Source: Mesorhizobium sp. M1B.F.Ca.ET.045.04.1.1 (GTDB lineage Bacteria > Pseudomonadota > Alphaproteobacteria > Rhizobiales > Rhizobiaceae). From it: a stretch of DNA of 64,000 nucleotides. Position 1 is the first letter of the stretch. Every line of letters begins with the position of its first letter. A program made the position numbers and the translations under genes. A model generated the notes under the pieces. The model ran no database searches. It was not told where the DNA came from and saw nothing but the letters and a program-made list of their open reading frames with translations. The DNA lies in the NCBI RefSeq assembly GCF_003952465.1, contig NZ_CP034448.1, positions 2,767,001 through 2,831,000 of the forward strand. The letters run 5' to 3'. This document shows positions 20,201 to 24,374 of this stretch, piece after piece.

Positions 20201-22450
20201 CCGCCGCATCTGTTCGACTTCCTCTACGCCCAGGCTTTCGGGGACGGCGTGGACATCACTCGCTACACCGATACTGGCACGTCGAACCACAACCAGAAAT
20301 ACTCGAACGTGACGACCATGCAGGGCGGCATCGACGGCGAGATAGGCCTGGTGACGCAGCAGGATCACGGTTACTGGCAGAACCAGACCGGTGGGCCTAC
20401 CGACCCGCAGGCCGGCAACGTACCTGGCGGGCGGCGCGACGTGCTGCGCACGGCGACCTTCAACGACGGCACGCTCGACGTGTTCGCGGCCGACCAGGGC
20501 AAGTTCGCGGTGTCCAACGCCGCGATGTCGGTGCAGTCCAACACCGGGACAGACCAGGCGGCGGCGGTGTTCTATGCCGACCAGTATCTACCGGTGTATT
20601 TCGAGGTTTCGGCGAAGATCACCGCCGAGAAGCCTCTCGCCGGCTGGAAGGCAAATACCTACATCATCTTCGACTACCAGTCGCCGACCGACTTCAAATA
20701 TGCCGGCATCAATGTCTCGACCAATCAGATCGAGATGGGCTACCGCGACGCGAGCGGTTGGCATCAGCTCGTCAAGTCGAACAAGCCCGTTCAGTTGAAA
20801 GCAGGCACGGCTTACGACGTGCTCGTCGCGGTCAATGGCACAAACGTGACCGTGTCGGTGGCCGGCGTTAACCAGTTCAGCTACACCTTCGCGCCTCGCA
20901 TCGAGAATGGCGAGCCGCAGGGGCTGAACAAGGGCATGATCGGTGTTGGCAACCAAGGCGCCAAAGGCACGGTCGACAACTTCACCTTGCAGATACTGCC
21001 GCCCGAGCTGACGCTGGATTACACCGACCAGTTCGACAACGCGCAGGGGCGCTTCCCGCTTGCCGGGACCCCAGGCTGGACGTTCAGCAACGGCAGGCTG
21101 ATAGCCAACGGCGGAGCCGCCGCTAATACGTTCAAGCTCGGCACGTCGCTGGACGCAGACTCGTATCTGGAAGTCGAAACCAAGCTGTCGACTGTCTCGA
21201 CGGGCGGGATCGTGTTCGACCGCTACGCGGCGAACGACTACAAGTTCGTTACGCTCGACGTCGTCAACGACAAGGTGGTGGTCGGTCATGTCAGCCCGAA
21301 GGGCGGCCTGACGATCGACGCGAGCTTCAGCAAGACCCTCGACGCAGGCGTCGACTATTCGCTGAGGCTCGTCTTCAAGGGCGCCTCGGTCAGCATCCAG
21401 GTCAATGGAGGTCTCGTCGGCACCTACGGATACAACTCGGTGCTGGTGGACGGCCAGATCGGCCTGATGACCGGCAGCGGCGCGACCTCGTTCGACCGCT
21501 TCCAGCTGCGTACGAACGATCTGTTCTTCAACACTGCCTCCAACCTGATGGCGGCCTCGTCCGGAACGACCACGAACGCGGTTAACCTGACAGCCGGGGC
21601 GCCGGTCAATGCCCTGCTTGACCAGGCGGTCACGGTATTGAAGGCGAGCGGACGTTTTGACGATGAGCAGATTGCGTCCCTATCCGACATCACCATTGAC
21701 ATTGTCCAACTCGACGGCCGCACCCTCGGACGTTACGAGGACGGCACGGTGTTCCTGGACACCGATGCCGCCGGCAATGGCTGGTTCGTCGACCTGACGC
21801 CGGCAACCGCCGAGGAATTCACCTGGCGCGATGGCAAGCTGGTTGCTGTTAGCGGCGGCGCGGCCGATGGCCGTATCGACCTTCTCTCGGTGCTGATCCA
21901 TGAGCTTGGCCACGGTCTTGGCCTCACCCATGACGACGGTGTCTCCGGCGGCCTGGGCACGGTGATGGGTGAGGTGCTGGCAGTCGGCGAGCGGCGTCTG
22001 CCGACCGTCGATGCCGATGCCGGCCTCAGCGTCACCGCCTTCTTCGACGAAGGGCTTGGCGGTTTCGTCAGCGGCTCGGCAGGCGGGAACGAGGAGAGGG
22101 CAGCAAGCATCGCACTGCCTCGACCTGTCGCGACCGTGTCGACGGGCAGGGCAGCCTCGCCAAATGGCAGCAAGTCGTCCGACGGCGGCGCGACAGGCTT
22201 CTTCGACGAGCAGAGCGGTGTGTTCGTGGAGGCGTCGGAGTTCGAGCTGATGCGGTTCGCCAAGATCGGCGGCAACAGTGCGGACGACACCTATGTGGTT
22301 GTCGAAGAGAACAACGACAACCATCGAGACGCCACTCCTGAGTCATCTCGCCATGGTGACGATGGCATCGAGGAACTTGGTGGCATGATCGAGTGGGAGG
22401 CCCGTACCGGCCTGCTGCAGAGACTGGCCGGGCTGTTCAGCAGGTCATAG
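2..22450 (+). CDS. Giant repetitive RTX/metzincin surface or secreted protein, 5' partial
   Basis: The frame is open from the left edge to a TAG stop, so the N-terminus lies outside the window; numbering below counts the codon at base 23 as residue 1 (7,475 residues to the stop). In order it shows about 25 beta-type repeats (to about residue 1750), further repeated beta segments, a dockerin-like EF-hand pair (about 3988-4047), Calx-beta-like segments (about 4230-4580), tandem 'GF..GQ.I.I.G' repeats, RTX blocks of the GG.G.D type (about 5731-6700), two ConA/LamG-like domains (about 6810-7170), and a metzincin HELGHGLGLTH motif (7293-7303) with a Met-turn-like methionine at 7315. Low charge complexity, abundant Asp/Gly/Thr and almost no cysteine fit a secreted calcium-binding adhesin or S-layer-like protein. 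The genes directly downstream encode membrane adaptors, proteases and a SecA-like ATPase that probably export or mature it. Substrate and binding partner are unknown. Confidence 0.9.
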   Translation, partial: TTNLTEAVISGDSSVIADGGSVSLIATDETAIDVDVLGVSVSAGGAGGASLAVSIGFADAVTTVAGTVRAMIDDSLVDASADVLVTALADSLIETDAKGIAISVTAAWGVSVGLAGTGASAVNIINQVAEAIITNADLAEGQSITAGGKIEVSATDSIFADADALAVSVSVSAAFAGAVSVTVAAAIASNDLAGTTRARIGNSRVDANGGRVNVKAQSESVVQATPDAYALSAAVALGSVAGAGAGASATNTVTRNIESSIDTSSVVRASTTVLVEAHDTSDAIATVDSVAVAAGAVGAAIGVGLATNTMTAATKAHISNSTVTAENGSITIDADATQDVNADASVVAITAAIGLAGAGGWAKTDLDSTVEAYASGSNLTALGAGSNLFIDADSNHTARAKTFGLGAALGFAVSAMKSEASVGGATRAFADGATTVSVDSKAEITADSVASALPDTFSLSIGLMSGSVALIDANVDRITEAYVGARAGTVPGALTNFALGTDGLIIKATSNYTANAAPVGLSFGLLGAAAVTISNGDITGATLAYVGEKTTVTAGELDITADSTETANANNVSAAIGAAFAVNVTTSTATIDSDTEAFTGTRAAETPTAGAKTTITLTDAGNGDGTAVIHANGSRTTTASAKGGSGSFGITVNVFTPTADTSGSVRAYAGEGTVLTADDLTVTADAPVMKAQSEVFSIGIAGFATVSVLTSVAKVTGAVEAFIGAQASSVSTPAASPQITISGAEAADGDVIVDADTFMNAIAEVFGGGASLGLTVGVSLPEAHVDGATRAYVRDGVDLTSDTLAVEAGNPGDRVKYEAKATTFSLGFGVLGSVGVIDAEAKINGVVEAFVGAPVGLTVPAGLNGVIDVDQPIDIQAYSDMDAIATVDSGDVSLGISVSTVSTLADVGGMTRAYVGQGADIFATGLDIDADGDYDASAKALIVNVSLAGGGARHDSHAIVSGTVDAHVGQGAGETASANLGVVNLQGGALNIDAIGHMLAKPEADGIGVAGGVSIASYELLGQVKGAVRAYIGEGVDVDAGSIAILADAPEMKAEALSTTTNIAGLVGVAIVTATAEVSGIVEAYIGAQADDVAADVTTDINVGGGTITVVADSFMHAVANADGGGFAGLASVNSFLPTATVSGRTSAYVRDGVNLLANTLDVSAGKLGGDRVVNKAEATTFSVGISFLGTAQNLEAVAQTSGIIEAYIGAPDGVSAGGDPDAVVKVTGGADALDISALGDIDAIARTEGGGGALAVSIALYKPTAIAGGKTRAFAGDGADLRVTDLNLTADGDALADAKLFNVSVAGGASVAGLSPTAKTTNDVEAYVGRNDDASETSIIDIDILSLDGLGRGIVDAVATGRTEARAVTEGFSIAGLVGVSITTAVSDMQGKTRAYVGKYTDLTAGTVNLTATEATAAANSTVTATSFGGLADVNDLEARATASRITETFVGHDSIVDLGNASLTGIATTATGASMANALINAASGSLGVSVSDITAIATIGDGSGQSSRTRAYIGENGDVTAGAVTLTATSDTTVNADVTSFQIGGLAAVTSTKITAKAAHDTEVFVADNTDMTLSGALTMTATGTSTSAPQSKGLGIAGGIAFSSATVVTELDADTRAWIGEDGELSATSIRLLADGNHTADAAALGTGIAGLASVTALDVTSKDTGSAEIRIGAEASDGSQGTTIITTTSGGIDLDADLTSNVSSTAKATTISVGASIGDVVTRATNQSQVIGRIGGNVDVTSAAGFDMQAKLVGNSISAATSLTAGAVAISNSNTFSDFDASLDFTSGQGGSIHAENSVNIVGLLNHDGVNFLRVSGATPRGAVASANNVTGGLAAVDKTQVNADASSTLNLDIDEDLSLTSASGDINIAGRHGNEAFGGGSTASGGLVRVSKIDANVTAGGSTTVKFRGDVDDGTNSAANNINVDAVALATATATMSSDGGGLGNFSSGSADSTTVHTMNLTFAGVGSIMRVGGNVKGTANLVTDADSAGRVSGGGFISDSSVTTSASATGTVNFVIGDSERVEAQGNIEMIAQHGANGGDVSDGTVTGSSDGGNFIDFGKPHKLNDSATITWTGATTGGLVQNKEYTVIVRDGNTVQLGARFGSSAVNAAYDTITIPNHTFVDGDQLIYNSNAGDVIDGLSNGTTYQVKVIDENTIKLQTLGFVEVADTFTRGMIDDANDKILDASTPFNNGDVVTYRPAKPRTFISAFVDANVTLDNPATEANEFSVSQDNSNVGRIYLPNHGFSNGQAVIYTGSGIAGLVSGQTYYVINGGSYTGAVGVAYNFDANFIRLADNPGDTVGFINNNGTPGNPNDDFYVAPVVKNLAFSNSFTGHSLIGVGEQTLSNLNPGQAYYVVQKDAAGYKLSTSFNGTPVALNLNGNSSTGTHRLVKEGVDLQDTGPASGQTLVYNITSNSISGLFDGVGGAAGFNVPSSADGVVTGSAGGSSGGAWNNKDSNTSSSQTVSTNLTVNAGAMLKGVNVLLQTDSRMGSVAVADGGGGGGISLEGAQATATGVNKSEIVVGSDASIEALNDLTVRGITKSYVSSEAQSSSGGLGAASDGTATSTLSFGVKQQINGDLTADHALVVDNKVDNNSTAKAEAYGGGLGASTNVSATARVQAAVGYKGAEIILQGNADLVGAAVTVNSEIVRNRANANTNTTAGGAGGSAVANSTATISGSNEVVLEHSSFVLADNSILIQSLYSGTDNRATAKSRLYAIGGSTTANATDEVTNNAKIEGFWEAVLKATTVDVNALDYNFSNTRSRSPGGFYIGPAHSGGSESTDRNRDIFWEAHVILLGEPNPELEIDKDGVITKLANINFLGVNAGKTIGDTLVAANATNPQVIIDDIVYDSAGKLTFYANAISGDNGRIWGNHGLVDSQRTWDSVKITNSSKFDLVINHIDTLDGSSVVDIKVDTIYGDTGNNPADNNISLHPDDPTKRADGVTPATPTFEFDVNLRHPQTDVRIVNLAAAGVPSSDILLYRGIENTLGFTKIENQRGNIFVDELNLVEEQPALAGLYLNSHPASGHPYDEGLIRTNTLDVDASGHIGDQNAAGTQPRKALMVELVRITHAVDKGETPTLRQVHLTADAGGDAVLDITLHDRSADPALSSLAVTIDRITAGDDVDVVVNDSRAGDNLSNIDGVHVSTYYPLVSLVTTQARTGEYFDHFSPDVTGISLYNFVRRSLGTDYEEVDSTYSFAEVRSGDDIDIGHVTTTSLYSGDEPRTYRTTSIAGTPYGADVVVDSPDTIINFVVNTDVDWPGGSSEDGIEQIFLTTNGDITASELVGPMLVGHIHSTGGDVTLRSREQILDADSQPTVDVTGVNITLYSGVVTVGGPAISGGIGLATDFLEINVDRNNGNGVLNAFDNNAAIPVHGGIYLDELFGPMEVDTVWSIDNVGLRTVDGSIRDARNNGLGDDFVNVLGQAVDLDANGVGASIGSSGNDLEIDSSRGSSVLSLDQNGDDVAMEADANIYVTETDGYLRLLLAHTYTGDIRITVRESANATSTGEDLQLVKGGSAQFAESNSRLPGLHVDALRPLPHGLILAETGSVMLRVGDDVETHQNSAVVAGNQIDIYGDYADADVGYGTHILLRGQIIAGAIMVVAGNRSPGTPSGTSASRPIGTWRPDDNTAGVTNADRLTRIFGNADSDFFQFGDTAGAGGATAWGSAGYIFIGSKTRVYGSSDAATGSYATPNARNDGEDTFKVYFLQDAAAQTSPAITPAGVTFTTDQYTTGAPLAAYTYQMNVLAEHTLTLDGQSDTDTYEVYTLGSQGNQRNYIINVLDTGEEDDGVDELSIFGQDSANNGANFQTDDIFLLRAAAYLPHETADRPGYVALLHGTLGPYQDVVQGNEASNEVQRINYDSGLNGRLTVEGRGGNDAFFTDDTTVITTLDGGAGDDQFQIGQIFGAQRDMADGGLLPQDVFPNLVATTRGWLSAGSSSPVIAQGGTGNDTFRVYSNQAELRLEGDDDNDLFIVRAFALAATTDFDWNGDGAINKADLDAGVAILKGLKSGSLTFAQLSNGAALQAKIGNVFDTNGDGGINYLDLLITDDPTDDVIVLDNKGVATPQIGLGFSVAQAPDIRAGGGQDEVRYNINAPVSVDGGAGFDKLVILGTEFADDIVITEKGIFGAGLNVRYSTIEVVEVDGLEGDDEFFVQSTAFGVAYRVIGGLGSDTINVTGDVTEDIITRELEGVSGAVDHLVTSNDALYNGLVVDGFDYNVSTANEGLVVINEEAAGDASSGRTVVREEDQAHQFADFYTVRLSQQLTGTQVVYVTVSAARSPQEERTINPATGLPYNLNPDPLTDALGDSIWLSTDPLSGAHTNTYNGQLATAADDSFLHMVVIDGQEMWIPDRAVVLKFDAGNWDQEQKVYVFAPDDQRSEGDRVVVVQHSVISNVGIYDGADVRNVEVNVLDNDTPGVYVREIDAAGNLDDRTVVIEGTNATKLTDKVELRLAKAPAGTVVVDIVLNDFADKAIKFFNTNADSRLTLFANPTYDAVNDRVVVGQVTFDAGNWNDPIMLGVEARDDYVREDVQTAVVEFVRNDALTTDTDYVFPNLRSGLQLLDVEVHDNETSGAVILESGTGTQLIKDIPAGSGKNDTYQIRLTREPDATVRVAVLTDGLADVVKIGSTVISPEDYAVIGGLQATQMFTGNLVFGTQGGFLTIKRGAGSDLGSFIDQGFFGASEAAHQVFSGNLTFTTSGGKLALNGAGLDTLGFAAGEKIRVSAPSANGFDVNNDDYVVQSVSAGQIVLTKIGAWNKSGASSQAVILSEFVPIEGQHIRIGGSAVAQELFDGVLTFGTNGANLAISATGIGAGFAAGNKIRIDTTGAFSGNDGDYLIQSVSANQIVLTALVATDPWATTGTATAAVSVSRLVSNDGDYQIASVSEDGKTITLTQTGSWAAAGATAGPAVLSDLSERFIFEGTVKYGQETSPQSFPGQFLDRGLTGAQEGWLSEGFLEGMWVRISDLNGGHPDVEAKIQLIRGDNAGKDAKLQLIHVMIDGVEQTLSSTWLGDATADNVRVVRIAPEVVFTGGDASAPDAWHELQTVELAADADYIVPPTRDGVKVFPVSTHLLSKLRGPLAVEGGPTGADRSLTAGVKLPGEKDTFLIAIGAQPPESQQIDVLNIFNDSSQADGNGVMDQTTLRGFGMANDLIFKGLSGPLYGEAAAGSTQIVVPGGISFGKVNYGSTSVGTDGHQSTIEVFNLMLGQGNDRLDIGGTLDPAPFVSAQNVFKYNNADPDYLGSHTIRRDGFDWKAQGFLPGQTVTIQGVAGSWTVISVEDAFYLDGNGQKVSDGHGGYLRDPNDNSILVLSGPALPAGLTGERKIVAVDPLVLETVAYDVAYTATGGILKRKDGQSWEAHGFLKGHLINIGGENGSFDQAKQYRVLSINGDTMEVLGEPIDSATNVSANIWVQGPHGGLTMVHGGGNLPVQTIGTYQTKTYNNQNILTRLDGRNWQGDRYTVGQLIQVGSEGETREILGFGDAADYGIARPAGEFATWGTGSVLILSGPNFGAAATITDIDLHRSIPQRVEVEIEATLVVDTLTRAAGSWLDDGFAAGQVIYIEGLPGGFTVKSVTKADLVLDGAAIHDCVIEDGSTITVYRIDLKKDSGPEVGGDHFVIAPATPNSVLAGPNSPLVVYGDTSQDGAWYSGRSYDRLGQEFGQKPFDPFPELPDEENEDNEWVFPLANRFVYYGNDIIDAHALFANLYDQNGNLTGNLPSVGFTAYGGAGNDLIIGSQAGDHLAGGSGDDTILGQGGSDHIYGDSGFNVDILTRALHVATSDNSPAPTIDPRLGASDQTFKPVKVETPMRDDMAAGNDFLDGNGSLNKDLPNIIFGDHGVVKQWVDDPNLPPVLLQKIQTTNLSTVIEISTAEPQNGGDDIIFGSDIPDILIGGSGNDMLDGRQDDDLIFGDNVKLTRNGGDDGNLLDDIQNLRFQTLAGTLMYSRTDRPVPAGVDPGYAYDATGANSLTEYTSGRLLTDGIARNYRDPTGPEWWAEYKIDYAQYHTFAINNGDAGVGSFGNDYIAGGAGNDEIFGQLGYDVIQGDGSIDSAVMGTAHVGAARKPVRLANLNGSGIDDPAGALFVVPSFEAASDGQDYIEGGGGRDVIFGGLGQDDLVGGSSDFFSLTTADNRPDDMDWIFGGAGLRIARNDGFDPLAGKTSTATTYGNDIVTISDGTTFASKHGRDSDAIVGDNGDIIRIVGINHTDVNPHPETNPFGQNYVTFNYDNYGGEKIVVRGIRLLDYTPGGPDFKPEDFSLVDPATTPTTADDDMRPMFSLCCCDPHTGIWARVDIGGNDEIHGETGDDFVYAGGGGDVVFGDADDDDIIGGWGSDWISGGTGIDGILGDDGRIFTSRNTANPAAAENLYGVLALRATDPDTRTSQGDVLNEVIRTPGDVQVETINVAGALTKSVDLTPFNLTAIEMGAADPFLSNQQFADDVIFGGLGQDFLHGGSGDDAISGAEALGESYAPRFDNLGNFVGLIRTDFSRPYNPGDILHFGSGDPHWNEPKPVQSRTGEFFLYNEYDPRRVILFDGAAGHVWDGPTAANGGLPPINQDGITGGTELLQYFLNWRSDEGVSVLGYVAFKPDGQTPDPTVPQQYRQSDGDDRIFGDLGNDWIIGGTGRDHIYGGFGNDLMNADDYLGTINPNPPNANPGQLPLHGTDESPDTHWSYEDRVFGGAGLDILIGNTKGDRLIDWVGEFNSYIVPFAPFGIATVSRQVPPHLFDFLYAQAFGDGVDITRYTDTGTSNHNQKYSNVTTMQGGIDGEIGLVTQQDHGYWQNQTGGPTDPQAGNVPGGRRDVLRTATFNDGTLDVFAADQGKFAVSNAAMSVQSNTGTDQAAAVFYADQYLPVYFEVSAKITAEKPLAGWKANTYIIFDYQSPTDFKYAGINVSTNQIEMGYRDASGWHQLVKSNKPVQLKAGTAYDVLVAVNGTNVTVSVAGVNQFSYTFAPRIENGEPQGLNKGMIGVGNQGAKGTVDNFTLQILPPELTLDYTDQFDNAQGRFPLAGTPGWTFSNGRLIANGGAAANTFKLGTSLDADSYLEVETKLSTVSTGGIVFDRYAANDYKFVTLDVVNDKVVVGHVSPKGGLTIDASFSKTLDAGVDYSLRLVFKGASVSIQVNGGLVGTYGYNSVLVDGQIGLMTGSGATSFDRFQLRTNDLFFNTASNLMAASSGTTTNAVNLTAGAPVNALLDQAVTVLKASGRFDDEQIASLSDITIDIVQLDGRTLGRYEDGTVFLDTDAAGNGWFVDLTPATAEEFTWRDGKLVAVSGGAADGRIDLLSVLIHELGHGLGLTHDDGVSGGLGTVMGEVLAVGERRLPTVDADAGLSVTAFFDEGLGGFVSGSAGGNEERAASIALPRPVATVSTGRAASPNGSKSSDGGATGFFDEQSGVFVEASEFELMRFAKIGGNSADDTYVVVEENNDNHRDATPESSRHGDDGIEELGGMIEWEARTGLLQRLAGLFSRS
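11984..12163 (+). other. Dockerin-like EF-hand pair inside the giant protein
   Basis: Two loops of the form DWNGDGAINKAD and DTNGDGGINYLD lie about 47 residues apart. This is the D-x-N-x-D-G-x-I-x-x-x-D pattern of duplicated type I dockerin calcium loops. In giant bacterial adhesins such pairs are usually structural calcium sites; no cohesin partner is visible here. Confidence 0.65.
13970..16790 (+). repeat. Tandem beta-type repeats of the giant protein
   Basis: About eight related units of 70-150 residues share the pattern 'GF..GQ.I.I.G..G...V.SV....I.L.G'. The clearest pair lies at about 14,100-14,600, where 'NDDYVVQSVSAGQIVLT' and 'DGDYLIQSVSANQIVLT' are near copies. They probably form stacked beta sandwiches or barrels. 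I do not recognise a named family. Confidence 0.6.
17213..20130 (+). repeat. RTX-type calcium-binding nonapeptide blocks
   Basis: At least eight separated clusters of GG-x-G-x-D-x-x-x nonapeptides occur, for example 'GGSGNDMLDG', 'GGAGNDEIFG', 'GGLGQDDLVG' and 'GGTGRDHIYG'. They are spaced by 60-150 residue insertions rich in aromatic and acidic residues. RTX repeats bind calcium and fold after export in type I secreted proteins. Here they are not at the extreme C-terminus, as two ConA-like domains and a metzincin segment follow. Confidence 0.85.
20456..21520 (+). other. Two tandem ConA/LamG-like beta-sandwich domains
   Basis: Two segments of about 170 residues each carry the same order of elements: an 'F.DG/F.NA..' start, 'I.FDY.S..DFKYAGINV' or 'IVFDRYAANDYKFVTLDV', then 'G..Y.V.V.V.G..V.V.V' and 'G.IGV/GLMTG...A..DNF/FDRF'. 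This is the layout of laminin-G/concanavalin-like carbohydrate-binding or DUF1080-like domains. The duplication and its position before the metzincin motif are seen directly; ligand binding is inference. Confidence 0.6.
21899..21967 (+). other. Metzincin/matrixin-like zinc site in the giant protein
   Basis: The residues H7293-E-x-x-H7297-x-x-G-x-x-H7303 match the metzincin HExxHxxGxxH consensus exactly, followed 12 residues later by a methionine (M7315) in 'GTVMGEV', a plausible Met-turn. The preceding 100 residues ('DGTVFLDTDAAGNGWFVD') resemble matrixin-like modules found near the C-terminus of other giant bacterial proteins. A catalytic role, for example self-processing or surface shedding, is inferred and not shown. 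Confidence 0.65.
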
Positions 22451-22481
22451 GACGCGAGTAAGAACGAGGTATGCCCGGCGA

Positions 22482-24365
22482 ATGAATGAAATGCTGAAGG
22501 GCCCGACGCCGGGCCAGGCGGGTTCAGCTTCAGGAACGGTGAGCTTCGCCGTTCTTGACCAAGCCTTGTGGCAGAAGTTTCGCAACGCCGCAGGGCCAGA
22601 GGAATTCGTGGAAGCGTGGCTGGCGCTTCTTTGCCGGCAAGTTCCGGGTGTGGTGGCCGGTGTGGCCGTGCTTGGCGAGCCGGATGTCGGTCCATTCACT
22701 CCGGTGGCATGGTGGCCCGACAAGGATGTGGTCGGCGTCAGCCTCTCGGCCATAGCCGAGAAGTCGCTCGTCCAGCGTCAGGGTGCCGTCACCGGCGGCG
22801 GCGGTCCGGATGGAGCGCAGGCGGTTCGGCAGATTGCCCAACCTCTCATCGTGGACGGGCGGATCTACGGCGTGTGCGCGGTCTCCTCGGTTGGGGATGA
22901 GATTGGCGCCGGCGAGACGCTGCGTCGCATGCAGTGGGCCGCAGGCTGGATGGAAGTCCTGCTGCGGCGCCAGATGCAGGCCGACGACCAGGAAGCGCGC
23001 GAGCGCAGTCGCATCGCCTTCGACATGCTGGCGACCGTGCTCGACAACAATGGCATCACCGCCGCAAGCACGGCCCTGGTCACTGAGCTTGCGCTCAGGC
23101 TCGACTGCGACCCGGTCAGCGTCGGCTTTGTCCGGCATCGCCGCTGTTCTGTCGCGGCTGTCTCCCATGCGGCGGATTTCTCGAAGAAGATCAACCTGAT
23201 AAAGGATATCGCGGCGGCGATGGACGAGGCTGTAGACCAGCGCAGCATCGTGCTTCATCCTGCGAGGGAAGGCTGGGAATACCGCGTCAGCCGCGAGCAC
23301 GAAGAACTTGCCAGGGAACACAAGACCGGTGGCGTGCTTACCGTGCCGCTGCAGTTCGACCACCAATCGATCGGCGCTATCACCTTCATCAAACCGGCAG
23401 GACGGGAATTCGACGAGGCTGAGGTCGATCTATGCGATGCGGTGGCGGCTGTCGTCGGGCCGGTGCTGGAGGAAAAGCGCCGCAACGATCGCAACATCCT
23501 CGTCAAGATATGGGAAGCATCCGCCAGACAGGTCGAGCGGTTGCTCGGCCCCCGCTACTTCGGCCGCAAGCTCGCCACAGTCTGTTTTGCCGCTGCCGCG
23601 GTCTGGCTCAGCCTGGCCACCACGAACCATGCCGTTACGTCGCCAGCCATCGTCAGGGGCACGATCCAAAGAACGATCGTGGCACCATTCAACGGCTATG
23701 TGGCCAGCGAAAACGTCCGCGCCGGCGAGACGGTGAGGAAAGGTGACACGCTCGCCCAGCTCGACGACCAGGACCTTTCCTTCGAGCGATTGAGGCTCTC
23801 CACTTCGCGCCAGCAGCGGATGACCGAATACGACCGCGCGCTCGCCAAGTATGATCGCGCGGAGGCGGCGATCATCAAGACCCAGATCGAACAGGCGGAG
23901 GCGCAACTGAAGCTCATCGACGAGCAACTGAGGCGCACCCGTCTCGTCGCGCCCTTCGACGGTTTCGTGGTCCAGGGCGACCTGAGCCAGTCGATCGGGG
24001 CTGCTGTCGAAAGGGGGCAGGAATTGTTCCGGATCGCGCCCCTCGACACGTACCGCGTTGTCATCGATGTCGACGAGAGCGATATCGGCGACATCGCGCT
24101 TAACCAGGCGGGCGTGCTGCGCGTGGCCTCCCTGCCGCAGGAGCCCATGAGCTACCGCATCGAGCAGATCACCGCGCTTTCCATGCAAAAGGACGGCCGG
24201 AACTTCTTCCAAGTGGAAGCTGCCCTTGATCACCCGAGCCCGCGGCTCAGGCCGGGCATGGAGGGTATCGCAAAGACGGCGATTGACCGGCGCCTGCTCG
24301 TGACGAGCTATGCCGGCAAGATGGTGGACTGGGTCTACCTCGTCCTGTGGCGTTGGCTGCCTTAG
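22482..24365 (+). CDS. GAF-domain, membrane-anchored HlyD-type periplasmic adaptor
   Basis: The 627-residue protein has an unusual order. Residues about 25-330 look like two GAF-type sensory or ligand-binding modules, the second around 'HKTGGVLTVPL..D.QSIGAITF'. One membrane segment follows at about 362-382. The C-terminal part is an HlyD/RND-adaptor-like barrel-sandwich hybrid with the tell-tale 'VAPFNGYV....VRAGETVRKGD.LAQLDD', a short coiled-coil (about 445-485) and 'RLVAPFDGFVVQGDLSQSIGAAV'. The start at 22,482 has a GAGG sequence about 12 bases upstream and lies 31 bases after the giant gene, so the two are probably co-transcribed. A cytoplasmic GAF half tied to a periplasmic adaptor suggests export gated by a cytoplasmic signal; this is inference. 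The family match is good, the role is not known. Confidence 0.8.
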   Translation: MNEMLKGPTPGQAGSASGTVSFAVLDQALWQKFRNAAGPEEFVEAWLALLCRQVPGVVAGVAVLGEPDVGPFTPVAWWPDKDVVGVSLSAIAEKSLVQRQGAVTGGGGPDGAQAVRQIAQPLIVDGRIYGVCAVSSVGDEIGAGETLRRMQWAAGWMEVLLRRQMQADDQEARERSRIAFDMLATVLDNNGITAASTALVTELALRLDCDPVSVGFVRHRRCSVAAVSHAADFSKKINLIKDIAAAMDEAVDQRSIVLHPAREGWEYRVSREHEELAREHKTGGVLTVPLQFDHQSIGAITFIKPAGREFDEAEVDLCDAVAAVVGPVLEEKRRNDRNILVKIWEASARQVERLLGPRYFGRKLATVCFAAAAVWLSLATTNHAVTSPAIVRGTIQRTIVAPFNGYVASENVRAGETVRKGDTLAQLDDQDLSFERLRLSTSRQQRMTEYDRALAKYDRAEAAIIKTQIEQAEAQLKLIDEQLRRTRLVAPFDGFVVQGDLSQSIGAAVERGQELFRIAPLDTYRVVIDVDESDIGDIALNQAGVLRVASLPQEPMSYRIEQITALSMQKDGRNFFQVEAALDHPSPRLRPGMEGIAKTAIDRRLLVTSYAGKMVDWVYLVLWRWLP

Positions 24366-24374
24366 GTTGAGCCG

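Noticed and set aside
16754..20368. Open minus-strand frame of 1,204 codons opposite the RTX region
   Set aside because: The sequence is explained as the antisense of Asp/Gly-rich RTX codons; no motif or start signal supports it.
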